From the NCBI GenBank assembly GCA_031841125.1, contig CM063114.1, positions 5,890,001-5,954,000 of the forward strand: DNA of 64,000 bases, given 5' to 3'. The notes beneath the pieces were generated by a model. It was not told the origin of the DNA, searched no databases, and worked only from the letters and a program-made list of their open reading frames with translations. The DNA comes from Acanthococcus lagerstroemiae. Its lineage: Eukaryota > Arthropoda > Insecta > Hemiptera > Eriococcidae. Shown piece after piece: positions 1-12,084 of the stretch. The translations under genes and the position numbers were made by a program. Within the stretch, counting starts at the first letter, position 1. Each line of letters starts with the position of its first letter.

Positions 1-340
1 TAGGTAAGTCGTCTTGCCTGGCTAATTTCTGTGTAGAACGATGCGAGCGTCTAACAAACGCCTTTTGTCTTTTGTCTCCTGCATGTCTTGTTCTCATGAC
101 TCACTCTCCTTTCTCTCCCTCGTATCGGCCAAGCAGGACATCCATTTATTTCAGTCATAGTATATACTTACTTATTCTATCAGTCAATCAATAAACGCGC
201 TTTTTCTACAAACTCTCGTTTCAGTGATCTTATATATCCTCGCTGTGGGTCCGGACTAAGTTCTTTTCTCACAAATCTAGAAAACCCCGCAGTATCAAAA
301 TAGGCGGCGGGGTAATTTAGGTCGCTTATTACCAGGACTC
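1..340 (+). repeat. possible LTR-retrotransposon end, cut by the window edge
   Basis: The stretch resembles the transcribed part of an LTR. It has pyrimidine-rich blocks, an AATAAA at about 190 and a GC-rich CCCCGC...GGCGGGG stem near 285-315. A diverged copy of its first 160 bases recurs at about 7070-7260: both carry a TTTCTG(T/C)(G/A)TAG block, an ACGATGC block and a CAGGACAT block in the same order. No matching second LTR with intact ends was found, so this could also be an interspersed repeat of another class. Confidence 0.3.
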
Positions 341-349
341 GGAATTTTT

Positions 350-2180
350 ATTCACTTCTTAAACAACATGTCAGTATCATGTATCCGTTTCTCATGATTG
401 TAAGGTGACACCAATATCTTAGAGCATATTTCAGCATACTTTAGATAAAATCATTTATTTTGCATGTTTTGACCATTTTCTAGCGCATATTCGCGACATA
501 TTTGGCCATTTCTCCATTCTAGTCCATACTTCCACGTAGTTCTGATTCTCTTATTTTTAATGTAAACTCGTAATGGCTACTACACTAACGGTGGGCACTT
601 TGATTTTCATTTTTTAATATTAGGATTTTGAAATGCTGGTTGGCAACACTGATTATGTCATGTGATTACTTGACGTTGTTGTTATGATTCCTCAAATTCA
701 AAACCGAAAAAAGTTTGAAAATTATTACGAAACATTAAGAACGTAACCGGCTAATTGATTTTTTGGTGACGAATTAAGAAATTGTTTAGGTAAGTTATGG
801 GAGAAGAGAGAGAAGAGAGATAAGAGACATAATCAAACATAGAGACTTGATAATTTATTCTGTTGTTATATCTTATAAGCTGAATTTTTCGGAAAGAACG
901 AGGGGGGGGCGAGTAAAAGCATCGATGATAGTAGGGCGCACGGCGATGCACATATGCCAATAAGAACAATAAGGACATAATATAAGACGAAAGCCATGAT
1001 ATAAGACATAATAAAACAAAATGGTTGAAAACGTCATGTCTTATTAGCCGAAGTTATCTTATTTATTAATATGTATATAGCTCTTAAGTACGTAAAGGAG
1101 AATATAGGTATATTTATTTTACTTAAACAAAAAAAAAAAAAAACGAACTCAGTTCGACCAAAGATACGTAAACTGTTCATACATTATGATGGGTATATTA
1201 TAGTTGCCGGGAAAAGATTTTCGTTCCGATCGTTATTCAGCGGTAAGAAGAGTTAATTTTCGAAACACAGCGAGCATGTTTGGAAAACGACCATTTTCAA
1301 ATCCCAAAAAACGTGATTTATGATCGTATATAAAACATAATCGAGAAGAAAAGTAACCGTGGAGAGTAACTGTGTACTACACAGTTTGATTTATATTCGA
1401 AACAAGAGTTGGTAGAGAGTAGAGACAGCTTTCCCTACCAAATGACTGTTTTTCCTTTCTTTTGCCATATATCCGGATAAGTGATGCTGAATACACTCCG
1501 GATAATTTTTCGGTTCTAGTTGTGTGACTTGTACAGAGATTAACGATTGTTCAAATTAGTACCTCGTGGTTCATTATACAAAAAGTTATTTTAAAAGAAG
1601 GCAAGAAAGAATGAAAGGAATAAAATACAAAGATAAGGGCCATTATAAATGATACTATATAGTGCAGCTTTCGTACTTTTTTCGGGACATTCATACTGAC
1701 ACTCTTAGTAGGTACTCAGCAAATGATCCCATTTCGAAATTTTCCATAAATTAAGGTTGCAGACCAGACCAGGTAAGAAAAGAAATTGAAAAAAGTTTCT
1801 TTAAAAAAACAGCCATGTTTTTCTATATTAAACACTTTTTTTGTTAGTTAAGTATAAATTCTCAAAAAAAAAAAAAAAAAAAACACTATAATATAAACAG
1901 TGTTTTTTAAATTTATTTTTTGTTTTTTGTTGGATGAAAAAAGACAACATTAAACATTACTGACTTTAGCGTTTAAAATACTACAGAAGTTCGTAAGAAA
2001 ATTAATCTCCTATCTATAAACTAAAACTCAATTAAGAAATTATCAATCAATGTTATCAAAATCAGGTATCAGTGAACCAAACAGGGTGAGTTTTAGTCAG
2101 GTCCTTACCCAACAAACCAGTTTCTAAAGAAACATCACCATTCATGAGAATTCAAAACAAACTCGTCACACTTCTTAATA
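350..2180. other. AT-rich stretch with no supported gene
   Basis: I see no exon-like reading frame here. The stretch holds a run of nine G at about 902, an A-rich run at about 1128-1142, a 20-base A run near 1865, and no clear transposon ends. The short open frames at 751-978 and 1071-1256 have biased, low-complexity translations and no splice context. Confidence 0.5.
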
Positions 2181-2188
2181 TTGATCCA

Positions 2189-2592
2189 GAATTAAAATTG
2201 AAGAGCCGCATTCCAAAACGTGCTTAGTCCAAAAAAATGAAAATCGAGATATTAGCGCGATCTAGTAGTGAAAACGGTCCCTCATAGAACTACCTGATCA
2301 GAATAGTAGAAAAATGCAATCTCTATGCGTGAATACATGTTCTATGCGAGCGGTGTCATTATGCCGTTCCAAAATGTGCTTTGTCCTACGTTCCTACCTC
2401 GCAGCTAGTAGTTGTAGTACAGCGAATGTAGTATTAGGGATCTTATTCAGAAAGATTCGGTGTTGCCATTTATGAAAGAATAAAATAAAATGAGATCAAA
2501 CCTTATCAATGTACACAGTTTTTTTCCATTTCCTGAAAAATTTGATTTTTGGACAAAGCACGTTTTGGAAAGCCACTCTTCAATTTTGTTCA
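2189..2592. mobile_element. MITE with long imperfect terminal inverted repeats
   Basis: The left arm (2189-2245) contains TTCCAAAACGTGCTTAGTCC. The right arm (2540-2592) contains the reverse complement, GGACAAAGCACGTTTTGGAA, and the similarity continues outward through TTGAAGAG/CTCTTCAA. The interior is about 290 bp with no coding potential. A variant of the core (TTCCAAAATGTGCTTTGTCC) also appears inside, at about 2366-2385. No target duplication was clear, so the superfamily is not assigned. Confidence 0.6.
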
Positions 2593-2905
2593 AAAGTGTA
2601 ATCCTTTCATTAAAAAAAGTTCGTCTTCGCAGTTACAGTTATTAATTTTTAATAAAAAAATCAATTTCAAACTCATAATATTCGCCAATTAAATAAACCT
2701 CCCTCTTCTCTTTCACCGCAATAAAAGGATTTTTTAAACCAAATTTCTCCAAAAATTTAGTGCACTATTCTACAGATACAGAGATAAGATATCCTTAATA
2801 AGGACAACATTTATGAGATTATGAAGAAATAACCTTTCTTGCCGCTCATCACAAAGGAAAGTTGATTTTCAGAGGAAGACAAGTAAACAATTTACAATAT
2901 TATAA

Positions 2906-3288
2906 CAAGGTGTCTACAAGAATGGAAAAATATAAATTCCTGACTTTTTCCAAACTTTTTTTTTCTCTTCTTTAAACCTTTACAGTATAGACAGTATATA
3001 TTTATATGTTTATACTACTAGACGCTACGGTTAATTCACTCTGTTGTACCCGTGACACATTATTCTATGCACAGTTTTTATTTGTACAAGACGACTCTAG
3101 CTAGGGAGTGCTGAAGTAAAATTAAACGACGAAAAAAATTTCCGTGAGTTCATTCTTTGTTTTGTTTTTTTCCAAATTTCTTTAAAATATTGTTGAATTT
3201 CCTGACTATTTACAAACTTCCTGACCTACTTTTCAAATTCCTGACTTTTTCCAAACTTTCCAAATTTTCCAAACCTGTAGACACCTTG
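2906..3288. mobile_element. non-autonomous hAT-like element, CAAGGTGTCTAC termini
   Basis: The element starts CAAGGTGTCTAC and ends GTAGACACCTTG, a perfect 12-bp inverted repeat. The interior carries repeated CCTGACTTTTTCCAAACTT-type blocks in the subterminal region, the reverse complement of the TGGAAAAAGTCAGG blocks seen in the element at 53865-55382. The flanking octamers TATTATAA and TAATAAGA do not match well, so the target duplication has decayed. Confidence 0.6.
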
Positions 3289-3540
3289 TAATAAGAAAAA
3301 ATCTCCATCGTCTCCCTTTCACTTATCGCAAAAATAACTGATTTTCAAAACAGGAAACATGTTCTTGAAACAGGAATACATTTTTAAAACACAGACTACA
3401 TTTTTCGTAAGTTCAAAATAAAGGTATTACAATTTTTCGAAAGGATCCAAGGTCCGATCAGAAATTAAATTTCTCTTCAAAAATATAATCCTTTCACCGA
3501 AAAGAATAGTTCATCAACAGGACACTTTCTTTTTCTCATC

Positions 3541-4484
3541 CAGGCCCGTAGACTGTGATTCATGGAGGGGGCACATGATATATACTGGGGAAGACAAATT
3601 ATATTTTGAAAATCAGTCAGGTTGTCCGATGTAAATGTACAACAGATGTAGAATGCGCGTATAGAAAGTGTAGAATGACATTCCGGGAGCCAAAAAAATT
3701 TGGCTGCTTTGTATTTGAATTCGGTCTACGAAAACGAACTTTTGAGGCTCAGGTAAAGGAAGTAAACGAATTCATTATTGATTCATTGAAACACGCCTCT
3801 GAAAATGTCCATCACTTTTGTGGAAAAAGAATCCATTTTCAAAAAATCAGACACAAATGAATTAAATGATAATCCTATACATTTTTGGAAGACAGTGCTC
3901 TTCTTCCACTAAGAACTAGAATTGAAACTAAACTCAATTCCTGCTTCATCGGCTCAATTTGAACGAGACTTTTCCCAGTGGAGTTATGTGCATGACACCA
4001 CGCGTAATCGTCTCAAACTTTTGATCGTTCGAAAAAATTAATATATTTCTATTACTCTCTCACAATAAAAGATAACTGTCGACGTTCTGAATTTTAGGTT
4101 TTAATTAATGTTTTTGTAAAGCTTGTAAAAGCTTAGTTAATTATAAATAAGGAATACAGTTGATTTTTTTCGTTTAAATTTTCCAATTTTCACTCTTCTT
4201 TTGGTCACTCTACGCATTCTACACATTCTACTGTAAAATGTGTAGAATAGGTATTCATTTTACATGGTGTATTCTACGTGTAGAATGAAAAATCTATGCT
4301 AGTTTATTCTACGGCACAACCCTGATGCGAAATGAACGAGAAAGGAATCAGTGATACCGAAATAAAGTTTCAAAAAAGGTGTAGTAATCCCTAATCTTAC
4401 TGGGTAGTTAGAAAGTAAGAAAGTTTTTTTCGATTTTCTCAGGGGAAGGGGCAAATGATTCTGGCCTCCCTGGCTATGGACCTG
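3541..4484 (+). mobile_element. hAT element, 944 bp, with nearly intact 8-bp target duplication
   Basis: The termini are CAGGCCCGTAG and CTATGGACCTG, and the flanks are TTCTCATC (3533-3540) and TTCTCAGC (4485-4492), 7 of 8 matching. Inside is what looks like a second element at about 3618-4324, with CAGGTTGT and ACAACCCTG ends but no matching flanks. That inner part carries the transposase tail described separately. The pair suggests a hAT inserted into a hAT. Confidence 0.65.
3931..4041 (+). pseudogene. hAT transposase C-terminal dimerisation domain fragment
   Basis: Thirty-six codons end at a TAA and contain PASSAQFERDFSQW followed by RNRL. This is the hAT family C-terminal pattern (small residues, S-x-x-x-E-R-x-F-S, then RNRL). 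Only this tail survives in frame. Upstream sequence at 3606-3860 is open but not recognisable, and no ribonuclease-H-like catalytic core is visible. I infer a dead transposase. Confidence 0.6.
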
Positions 4485-4489
4485 TTCTC

Positions 4490-7050
4490 AGCTACTGACA
4501 ATTTTCAATTTAAGAATAACTCCACAGATATTCATTTTCAATCTAAAAACAATTTTACAGACATTCATTTTCATTTTACGAGACGAATTCCAATCTAAAT
4601 AGTATAACGTTTATAACTTTCATTCGTAATTTAAATACCCCCCCCCCTTCACGCGCAAAATAACAAAACAGATAGCTGGATTAACGTCTTCAAGATTGAA
4701 CATAATCATATTTTCGATAAAGAAACATTTTCTCAAAATATTTTCTTCTAATATTATGAAGTGCGTTTCTGACCCCCCTCCCCCTCACCCAAAAGAAAAA
4801 CACATGTAAATTTTCTCGGCAAACACACACTTTGACCTATATCAAAATATGATAAGACAGCTCACACGCTCATCCTATCCTCCCACCAAAATAAATTTCA
4901 ATAGAACACACAATTTTCCTGTTCAATTATAGGTGTACCTCTTTCCCTGAATTACACATAATTCGCTAGATTAGATTTTAAAGGAAACACTATTTTCCTC
5001 CAACATCAATTTTTCTCCTATGAATTTTCTATGAGAGTGGCCCCACCATCCTCACAAACATGCCTACGAACAGTTTTTTAAACAAAGTATTTGGTCACTT
5101 GTATCAGAGAGATGGGTGCAGCTCGATACTAATGCAGTAGGTAGATACGTAGGTAGGTAAAACACACTACAATATTGGGAAAGTGTAGGTAGGCTAATAT
5201 TTGGTCGCTTAATTGTCAGCAGGGTTTGCGGACAAATAAAATCGGAAAGGATCAAAAGGAGAGTTTATCGATTTTTGTTTCACTCCCGACAGTTGATCGG
5301 GTCAAATTAATCGATTGGGTGAAAATGGTGAAATAAGGAGCGAATAAGGAGCGAATTGATTAATTTGAAAGACGGAAAAAACAAAGAATATTTGTTCGAG
5401 CGAATAAATCAAATTCTACTAACGCGGAATTTGATAATGAATTAACTGAGCTAGTTCATTTTCATTTTATATCAACTGATTGCTTCTGAGAACCTTGCCC
5501 CGGGTCAGTGGACTCGCGAGAACAAGGTCTACTGAGAATTTTTTTCAAAAAGGGCTAGAATAAAGAAAAAATAAATCCTCTGGTACAATGTACAAAGGTG
5601 CCCCTTCCAAAAAAAAAAAAATCACGAACATCGCAGTGATTATTTACACGAGCACTTTTGTAAGATGTTCATAATGCAGAAAATCGCCACAGATAGTTAA
5701 CCATCTGAAATGTAATTAACTATTAAGTTTACAAATATCAATAGGTAATTAAATGTAGCATATACTCACCGTCAGAATATTATGAGGTAGGTAGTCAGTT
5801 TTAACTCAATTTACAACAAAAAAATATACACAAATCACATCACAAAATACCAACGAAAATACAAACAATTAAAACACTAGGTATTCAAAAACTGCACTTA
5901 CAAGATATTTTTCAAATCTTCGCGCAATAAATCCTCATACCCCAATGTTCTATAATCACCCAACCCCATCTAACTACTAATATTGCCAAAATACATAAAA
6001 ATTGAAAGACTTACCGACCGGAACGCTTCAAGAATCTACGCGAACGCGACGCGAAATCGAAAATTAAATCGCGAAAATACGCACATGACCGCACTTCATT
6101 AAAAAAAAATAAAGAAACATTTGCATCTTTATAGATATTTTTCTTGAGCTCTGCTTCATCATACCTAAAACATAAAAACATACCTTAAATAAATACAACT
6201 GAAAACTAATCAATAAAATGTGAAGTTCATCAGATGAATATTATAAAAGGAAAGTGACAACTGAAGAAGATACACGTAACTGAATTCCTGGTAAAAGCAA
6301 ATAAACTTGACGCTAATTTCAGAAGTTGCTGATTTTCATTCATATCGATATGTATTTTACAAAGGAATTCAAAAATTTGCACTTAGATCAATTGGCATTT
6401 CCTTCCTCAAAATAAGAATAAATAGGATTAAAACAAATTACCGAGTATCATCTTGACTGCAGAAGACACGTTGATCCTGTGAACATCACACGATTTTGCT
6501 GATCATATTTTTGAGGAATCAGCGGCGGTGTCTGTAACCAAATTATGAATATTTCATTATAGCTATAGGTACCGTAAACCGTAAATTGGAGCTATTTTAT
6601 ACATTTCCTTTTTTTTTTCATAGTTTTTTAGTTTTTTCGCTGGGGTAAATGGACGAATGTGATTGAATGCTATCAATAGTGGTATCATTGGAAAGTGAAC
6701 TATGTGAGGAAAACATCCATAACAAAAATGGGGTCGGTATTTATGACGTCTGAAAGTCGTTTGGTAGAGTTATACGGCTTTGGGGCTACTTTACACAGGA
6801 CACAAAATATACGCACAATTGTGGCAGAACGTTTGTATTCTGAACACAAATGTTGAGAAAATACTGAAAACAAACTAACACTTGGCGCAATAACCACGCC
6901 AAGTCGTGGGAGCAGAGGCGTTCCAAAACTTCTTCATTGGGGGGGGGGGGAAATCTAAAATGTTCCGACTAATGCAATGACCGCAAATTGAAAATTTCTC
7001 TGTATACGAGTAGGTCCGTATTCCGTGCGGGTATAACCTTCACTTAGTTT
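4490..7050. other. long stretch without a supported gene; one candidate 5' exon
   Basis: The only exon-like signal is on the minus strand at about 6018-6100. A CpG-containing block, unusual in this AT-rich region, ends at a GTAAGT-type donor, as expected for a non-coding first exon. I could not find a coding exon downstream of it (lower coordinates). A minus-strand donor-like GTGAGT also occurs near 5765. Runs of C or G lie at about 4640 and 6940. Confidence 0.25.
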
Positions 7051-7554
7051 ACATACCGTGATAACAGGGTACAACTGTTTACTTGGTCAGTTTCTGCATA
7101 GTACGATGCAAGTATTTAACAATCTCTTTTATCTCTGCATACCTGCACATCCGGTTCATCATTTGTTCAAAAAACACATTCTTCTTCTTCTTTTCCTCCT
7201 CACTCATTATCCGTTCTCCTCCATTGGTAGGCCTGACAGGACATTTGAGCAGTCAGTCACAGTTTATGAGAACCCACACAAGATTTACCTTAACTGTCGG
7301 CCCATCAATACAAGCACATTCTCTATACCGTCTCGTTTTTTGATTCCGAATGCCTTTGCTGTAGTCGGAACTACACCCCTCTCTCGTGCAAATTCTCGAG
7401 AAGCCCACACTTCCCTTGGACAGCTATACACTGATTCCACCACCTTTTCCAGTTTCCATGACAATATTGGAACACACTGTCTTAAGCCGGCAGTTTCTAA
7501 CGTATCCACGTCACGTACCTTTGGATGTCAGTTACTGATTTGAAATATGTTCTT

Positions 7555-8070
7555 TAACGATTTGTTTGACCTGGGGGGACGAAAAAAAGTCATACGACGA
7601 CATATCCGGATGTATTTTAATGTGAATAATTGCGTTATACTGAAGGCAAGATGACATGGCGCATCGTCAGGATGAAGAATCCACGTGTTTGCGACCCCTG
7701 GGCGAACTCTAACGGCTCTTCTTCGTAACCATTCGAGCAATGTGAGGTAACATTGTTGATTTACAGTCTGCCCAGGTGGTACAAATTCCTTGCGAACCAC
7801 CCTTTAGCTATCACAGAAGCAAATTATCATCGTTTTGACTTTGGATTTGCTCTCTTCGCGCCTTTTTCTGGCCGAGTTTTGGGACAGCCACCAATGACTC
7901 ATAACTTTATCACAAAACACCTTAATCACATTGTTGAGCATTTCCTTCCCAGATTCGCCAAATTTCACTCAAAAGTTGATCGCATACCGCTGCTCGATTG
8001 TACGTTGCTTCATTTTCGTGACACGCATCACATTCACCAACTTGAACAAGACGACATAACTGGAGAACTA
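7555..8070 (-). pseudogene. mariner-family transposase, internally deleted remnant
   Basis: Read on the minus strand, the right part (about 7970-8025) gives a mariner-like N-terminus with MKQRTIEQRYAI followed by an in-frame stop. After a large deletion the left part (7555-7806) gives VRKEFVPPGQTVNQQ and then ILHPDDAPCHL. These match the mariner motifs around the second catalytic aspartate (the HHDNAPxH region). The middle of the protein and the third catalytic residue are missing. It is clearly inactive. A Tc1-like relative is less likely because EFVPPGQTVN is mariner-typical. Confidence 0.75.
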
Positions 8071-8359
8071 ACGTTTATACTGGGGTCGCAAATACATTGA
8101 TTGATAGAGGAAGGTTATTAGGTTATCAACTCGGCAAAGTTTCAGATTTGAAGGGTTACTACACGCGCTGCGAAAAAACTAGTCCTGTTATTTCTAACAC
8201 CCGTAGGAACGAAAAAGATTGGTCCTCCAGACCGGATATAATGTGAATACTGACACGGATCTCTGGGGAAATAGCAAATCAGTGAATTTCCAGCCGCTAT
8301 TACGACGATTAAATTGCTGAAAATATACATTCACTGGTAACAGCATTTGTACAGGGAAG

Positions 8360-8590
8360 AGTGTTGTACCACGAGACACATTCTATTGAAATTGAATTTT
8401 CAAACGTAGTTTGGAGTCGTTCAGTCGAAACGCAGCTGGTACATAACGCCAAAAGTTTTCGGTCTAGGCACTGGTCCCAGTGTTTCAATAGACTGGGCAT
8501 TAAAGTCAAATCCGTTTCACCCTATAATCCTCGTGGGTTCGTGGTCGAAAGAGTGATCAGGTCTCTCGGGGAAAAATTTCAATTCTGAAT
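8360..8590 (+). pseudogene. retrotransposon integrase (rve) core fragment
   Basis: The translation contains FRSRHWSQCFNRLGIKVKS, then SPYNPRG and VERVIRSLGEKF. This is the second half of a gypsy-type integrase core, where SPYxPxG...VER surrounds the catalytic glutamate. The expected aspartate just upstream (DNxxxF) reads HNAKSF here, so a catalytic residue is lost. The frame ends at 8587. Upstream sequence to 8140 has only weak remnants. It is a fossil that abuts the mariner remnant. Confidence 0.65.
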
Positions 8591-9220
8591 TCATCTTCCT
8601 ACATCGACCATACCGCATGGGCTACCGAAATCGACCAGTAGTTACGTCCCTAAATTCATGTTCAAAACAGCATGGTTAGACGCCAAACGAGATCTCGAGT
8701 ATCTCCGAATCTAACCCATTTACAAGGATATCGGATCAAGCGGATCCTACCCAATCCAATCGACAAGTTTTATCCGAGTTTATTTCAATTATTACAGAAA
8801 ATGATGTCAATAAGTACCTCCCCTAAAATATGTAACTAAATTTTTCAAAATCCACAACATCAAATCATCGCCTACACGCAGTTCTTATGGGAGCGATTAA
8901 TTTGATCACTCTAGGTTCTCAACTCTGCCGCTGTGTCAACCATTCCAATGGCGAGTATCAATCATGTTTTCTTTCAAGTCGATCCGATCACCATACCAAC
9001 AAATGACATCATACAAGAAAATTACACTAATCGCCTAGAGGAGCGAGGAAGTCCATTTTTCTAAAGAAAAATTCAGAAGCGCTGTACTCCCAAAAATCTG
9101 GCCATGTGGTAAATTCTTGGATACAAATCGAAATATGTAATATGTAATATTGGCCTTTAATTCTGTACTCTTCAGGTCAAGAAAAGTCAATGTACATTTT
9201 CTACGAACTATAAGAAGCGT

Positions 9221-9420
9221 CAGGGACGTACCGATGAGGGGTGGGGGCAATTTACTTCTGCTGGAATTTTTCACTCAACAGTTGGGAAAATTTACCATTT
9301 CAGCTAGGCGGAGTTGGAAAAATCCAACAAAAGTCAAAAGTTTTTTAAAATTTAATTTTACTTATTTGGGAATTTTGAGTTGAGTCAGTTGGGACTTTCA
9401 CAATTTTTGCTCCCCCCCCC
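9221..9420. repeat. truncated copy of the CAGGGACG hAT-like family
   Basis: It starts CAGGGACG, like the intact element at 10869-11126, and shares the internal blocks GGAGTTGGAAAA, AAATCCAACAA and TTGGGAATTTTGAGTTGA in the same order, ending in a poly-C run. No right terminus (GTCCCTG) follows, so the 3' end is truncated or decayed. Confidence 0.5.
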
Positions 9421-9729
9421 CTAATTTGTTGCAGTCAAGAAATGGAAATTGGCCTTCCTTGACCCAAAGAACATAAAATGTTTAATAATCAAGCGAGGGG
9501 AAGATGGACAATTTTCTTCGAATACGGAACCACGTATACCTTCCCCCACAAGGAGAGCTGCTGCAGCTGCGCTGCGGACCCCCGGCAGGGCTCCCCTGTC
9601 GTCGTCACCTGCCTGCGTTGACAAACGGAACAAGACGAGGTGAGGGGTGAGTGAAGAGGCAGCGCGTTCGGCTGTGGGGGACCTGAATTTCAGGCGAACG
9701 CTCAGAGAGCGCGGACCTCGGTCAGTAGG

Positions 9730-9800
9730 AAATCCCATGGTGGCCGGGGATGCGGTGTCATAGGGGCCACTCTGGCATGCGTGCATCGCCATACATCCCA
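9730..9800 (+). repeat. dispersed SINE 3' segment, copy 1
   Basis: The block GATGCGGTGTC...GGGGCCA...TGGCATGCGTGCATCGCC recurs at about 28460-28520 and 39400-39465. In the third copy it is preceded by CGGAAGGGTAGATTCCAGGG, which is also in the SINE at 23811-23970. I infer that these are 3' portions of one tRNA-derived SINE family. The GC content is far above the surroundings. Confidence 0.5.
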
Positions 9801-10165
9801 CCACACCATACCTTCACCCACTAAAACAATAATGAGATGATGATGATAGTCACATGCTGAAGTGGTTGCGTGGCTTCATACACGCAGGAGCAAGTATTTG
9901 ACAGGTGTGTCGGTCTTCGATATTCTTCATCATGCTGTCCATCTTCACCTCGTTAGTGACACAATACATACTTATTTTCATTTTGGGAAACGAAGTGCTT
10001 TCATTCGCTCAAAAAAATATTATCAATTTAAAAAAAAAAAAGGAAAAGAAAAACTTGTTCCCTCCTAAAAATGAAATGAACGATTGCTGCATACAATATG
10101 CCTCATTGCACTACTCAGCTTAATTAACGAGTTGAGCTGAGAGACATAGCGATTATGTATTTACT

Positions 10166-10313
10166 AATGCATACCTTGATGTATCAACCCGTTGAAGAAC
10201 GTTCCGAAGTTGCAGATTTTGCAATGGTCAGAATCTGTGCATCTTGCAAAGATGTCAAATCGTTGTTCTGCTATCTCGGCTATCTTCGAGATCGATAACT
10301 TAGTCACCTGTAA
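10166..10313 (-). CDS. candidate internal exon of an unrecognised minus-strand gene (copy 1 of the duplication)
   Basis: On the minus strand about 45 codons are open between an acceptor-like ...TTACAG and a donor-like G|GTATGC. The translation includes ISKIAEIAEQRFDIFAR and then DHCKIC. The same segment in the neighbouring copy (about 10635-10775) is disrupted by a stop after SKIA and by frame changes. That pattern fits a real exon with a decayed duplicate, but I cannot join it to other exons or name a family. It may be chance. Confidence 0.25.
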
Positions 10314-10868
10314 TCGAAATAACTCAGTTATAATACATATACAGCTGTGATTCTAAATATATTTCTAATAGAAAGAGTTCAACAGCAATACATGTATATA
10401 CTCATACCGTACAAAACCTTTGCAGATCCAAGACGCAATTCTAGAAGAGGCAAATTCCAAAATGGGTAAAAATTTTATAATTTTCACCCCCCCCCCCTCC
10501 CCAATTCTATTCCTCATTACTCATATCATTCTTTCTATCTTCATGGTTATAACTGACTGATTAAATAATTGAAAAACACTTGATTAAAGAGTTAAACAGA
10601 GAGACACATAGCTACTATTTGCCAATACGTACCAAAGTTCGACCTCGATGCATCAACTCAGATGAAAGTACCACAGTCGTAAATTTTGCAACAGTCAAAA
10701 ACTGCGTATTGTGAAGGTCTCAAATCGTTGTCCGCTATTTAGGCTATCTTCGAGATCGATAATTTATTATCTGCAATCGAAATAAATCAAGTTATAATAT
10801 GAACAGCTGAAATAGTAATACATAATACTGTACGAAACCGTGGCGGATCCAAGAAGCTTAATCCTAGA

Positions 10869-11126
10869 CAGGGACGAAAATAAGGGGGACACGGGGGGCA
10901 GCTTGCCACCTCAAGTCTCCGCTGGAGTTGGAAAATTTTAGTAGATGGATCAAATGTTAGGAAAATCCAACAAGCTGAAAGTATTTTTTTCTTCTTTTAA
11001 GCCAATATAAACAAATTTGGATAATTGGGAATTTTGAGTTGATTCAGTTAGGAAATATAACAAATGTTTGCCCCCCCCCAAAAAAAAAAATAAAATAAAT
11101 AATAAATACTCTGCGCTATGTCCCTG
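10869..11126. mobile_element. hAT-like non-autonomous element, 258 bp, perfect 8-bp TSD
   Basis: The element runs from CAGGGACG to GTCCCTG and is flanked on both sides by ATCCTAGA (10861-10868 and 11127-11134). The target also exists unoccupied, as ATTCTAGA, in the first copy of the surrounding tandem duplication. The insertion therefore happened after the duplication. The interior has no coding potential and ends in a poly-C then poly-A tract. Confidence 0.85.
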
Positions 11127-11439
11127 ATCCTAGAAAAAGCAATTCAAAATGGGTAAAAATTTTATAATTTTCACCCCCTCCCCAATTCTATTACTGATTA
11201 TTTATATTATTATTTTTATCTTTATGATTATAGCTGACTGATTGAATAACTAAATAACACTTTCGTGAGGGGAGCGGGTGAACTTTTTTTTCTTTGAACT
11301 AAACTGAGTCAGAAAAACAGGTGAAGTCTGTAATTTTCTAACTGCGGGCCACTGCTTTTCCAGCTGAAGCCAACTGTCACATTTCTGGGGGGGGGGGAGC
11401 TCAACCCATTTTTCTTTCGATATACCACTGACCTTCATA

Positions 11440-11890
11440 AGGCTCCTGTTCTAGACTTGCTGACTGTTCAAGGCTCATTTGAGATTTTCTACCATTCTTT
11501 CAGATTTTTTTTATTACGACTATTCAAGATTATCGAAACTTGCAACGATTTCTTTTTACTAGTTTAGGAAAGGTAAATTCTAGCCAAGGCTCTTCCAAAC
11601 TGTATATAGATTCACTAAGACTTTCGAGACTCATTTAAGACTCTATAACTACTTTGTATTTGCTGGGCTCTTCCAGATTTATGACCTTTCAAGACTTTGT
11701 CATAACGTGTCGAGACTACTTCAAATCGTTTTAAAATACTTCGAGATTCATTCAAGACTCTTGAAGACTTATTTAAAATTTTACTTTTAACCTACCTAAT
11801 TAAAATTTGGCCTGACTTTTTACGACTCTTCTAAATCTTTCAAGACCCTTTCATACTTTCTCAAGATTCCATGAGTTGAGACATTTTAAA
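11440..11890. repeat. degenerate short-period repeat, CAAGACT/TTCGAGACT motif
   Basis: About 450 bp contain more than fifteen variants of (T/C)(T/C)(C/T)AAGACT or TCGAGACT spaced by roughly 10-25 bases, for example TTTCGAGACTCATTTAAGACT and CATTCAAGACTCTTGAAGACT. I interpret it as an old, decayed simple-sequence expansion. There is no reading frame. Confidence 0.55.
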
Positions 11891-12084
11891 ACTCGAGCAG
11901 GTTGGCCTTTTTCGATTCTAATATTTCTTTCTGGGAGCGACAATAGTCTTCATTGCCTCCCCCATAAATCTGCGCCTTAGAGAAAATTAATAAACAAATG
12001 CACGAACAGGCCGAATTTGAATCAACAACACAAAGTAAATGATATAGTTGTAACAATGCAACCCGGTTGACGAAAATCCGCTTT

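Larger units (their letters stand above)
10125..11260. repeat. tandem duplication of an about 460-bp unit, second copy interrupted by a hAT insertion
   Basis: Copy 1 runs about 10125-10580 and copy 2 about 10585-11260. Shared blocks in order include GGCTATCTTCGAGATCGATAA, CAAATCGTTGT, AAATGGGTAAAAATTTTAT and the CCAATTCTATT block after a poly-C run. Copy 2 is longer because it holds the element at 10869-11126. Copy 1 has the uninterrupted sequence CAATTCTAGAAGAGGCAA at that point, a paralogous empty site. Confidence 0.75.

Noticed and set aside
7058..7543. 161-codon plus-strand frame
   Set aside because: It overlaps a repeat related to the window start. No domain is seen, and an alternative frame overlaps it.
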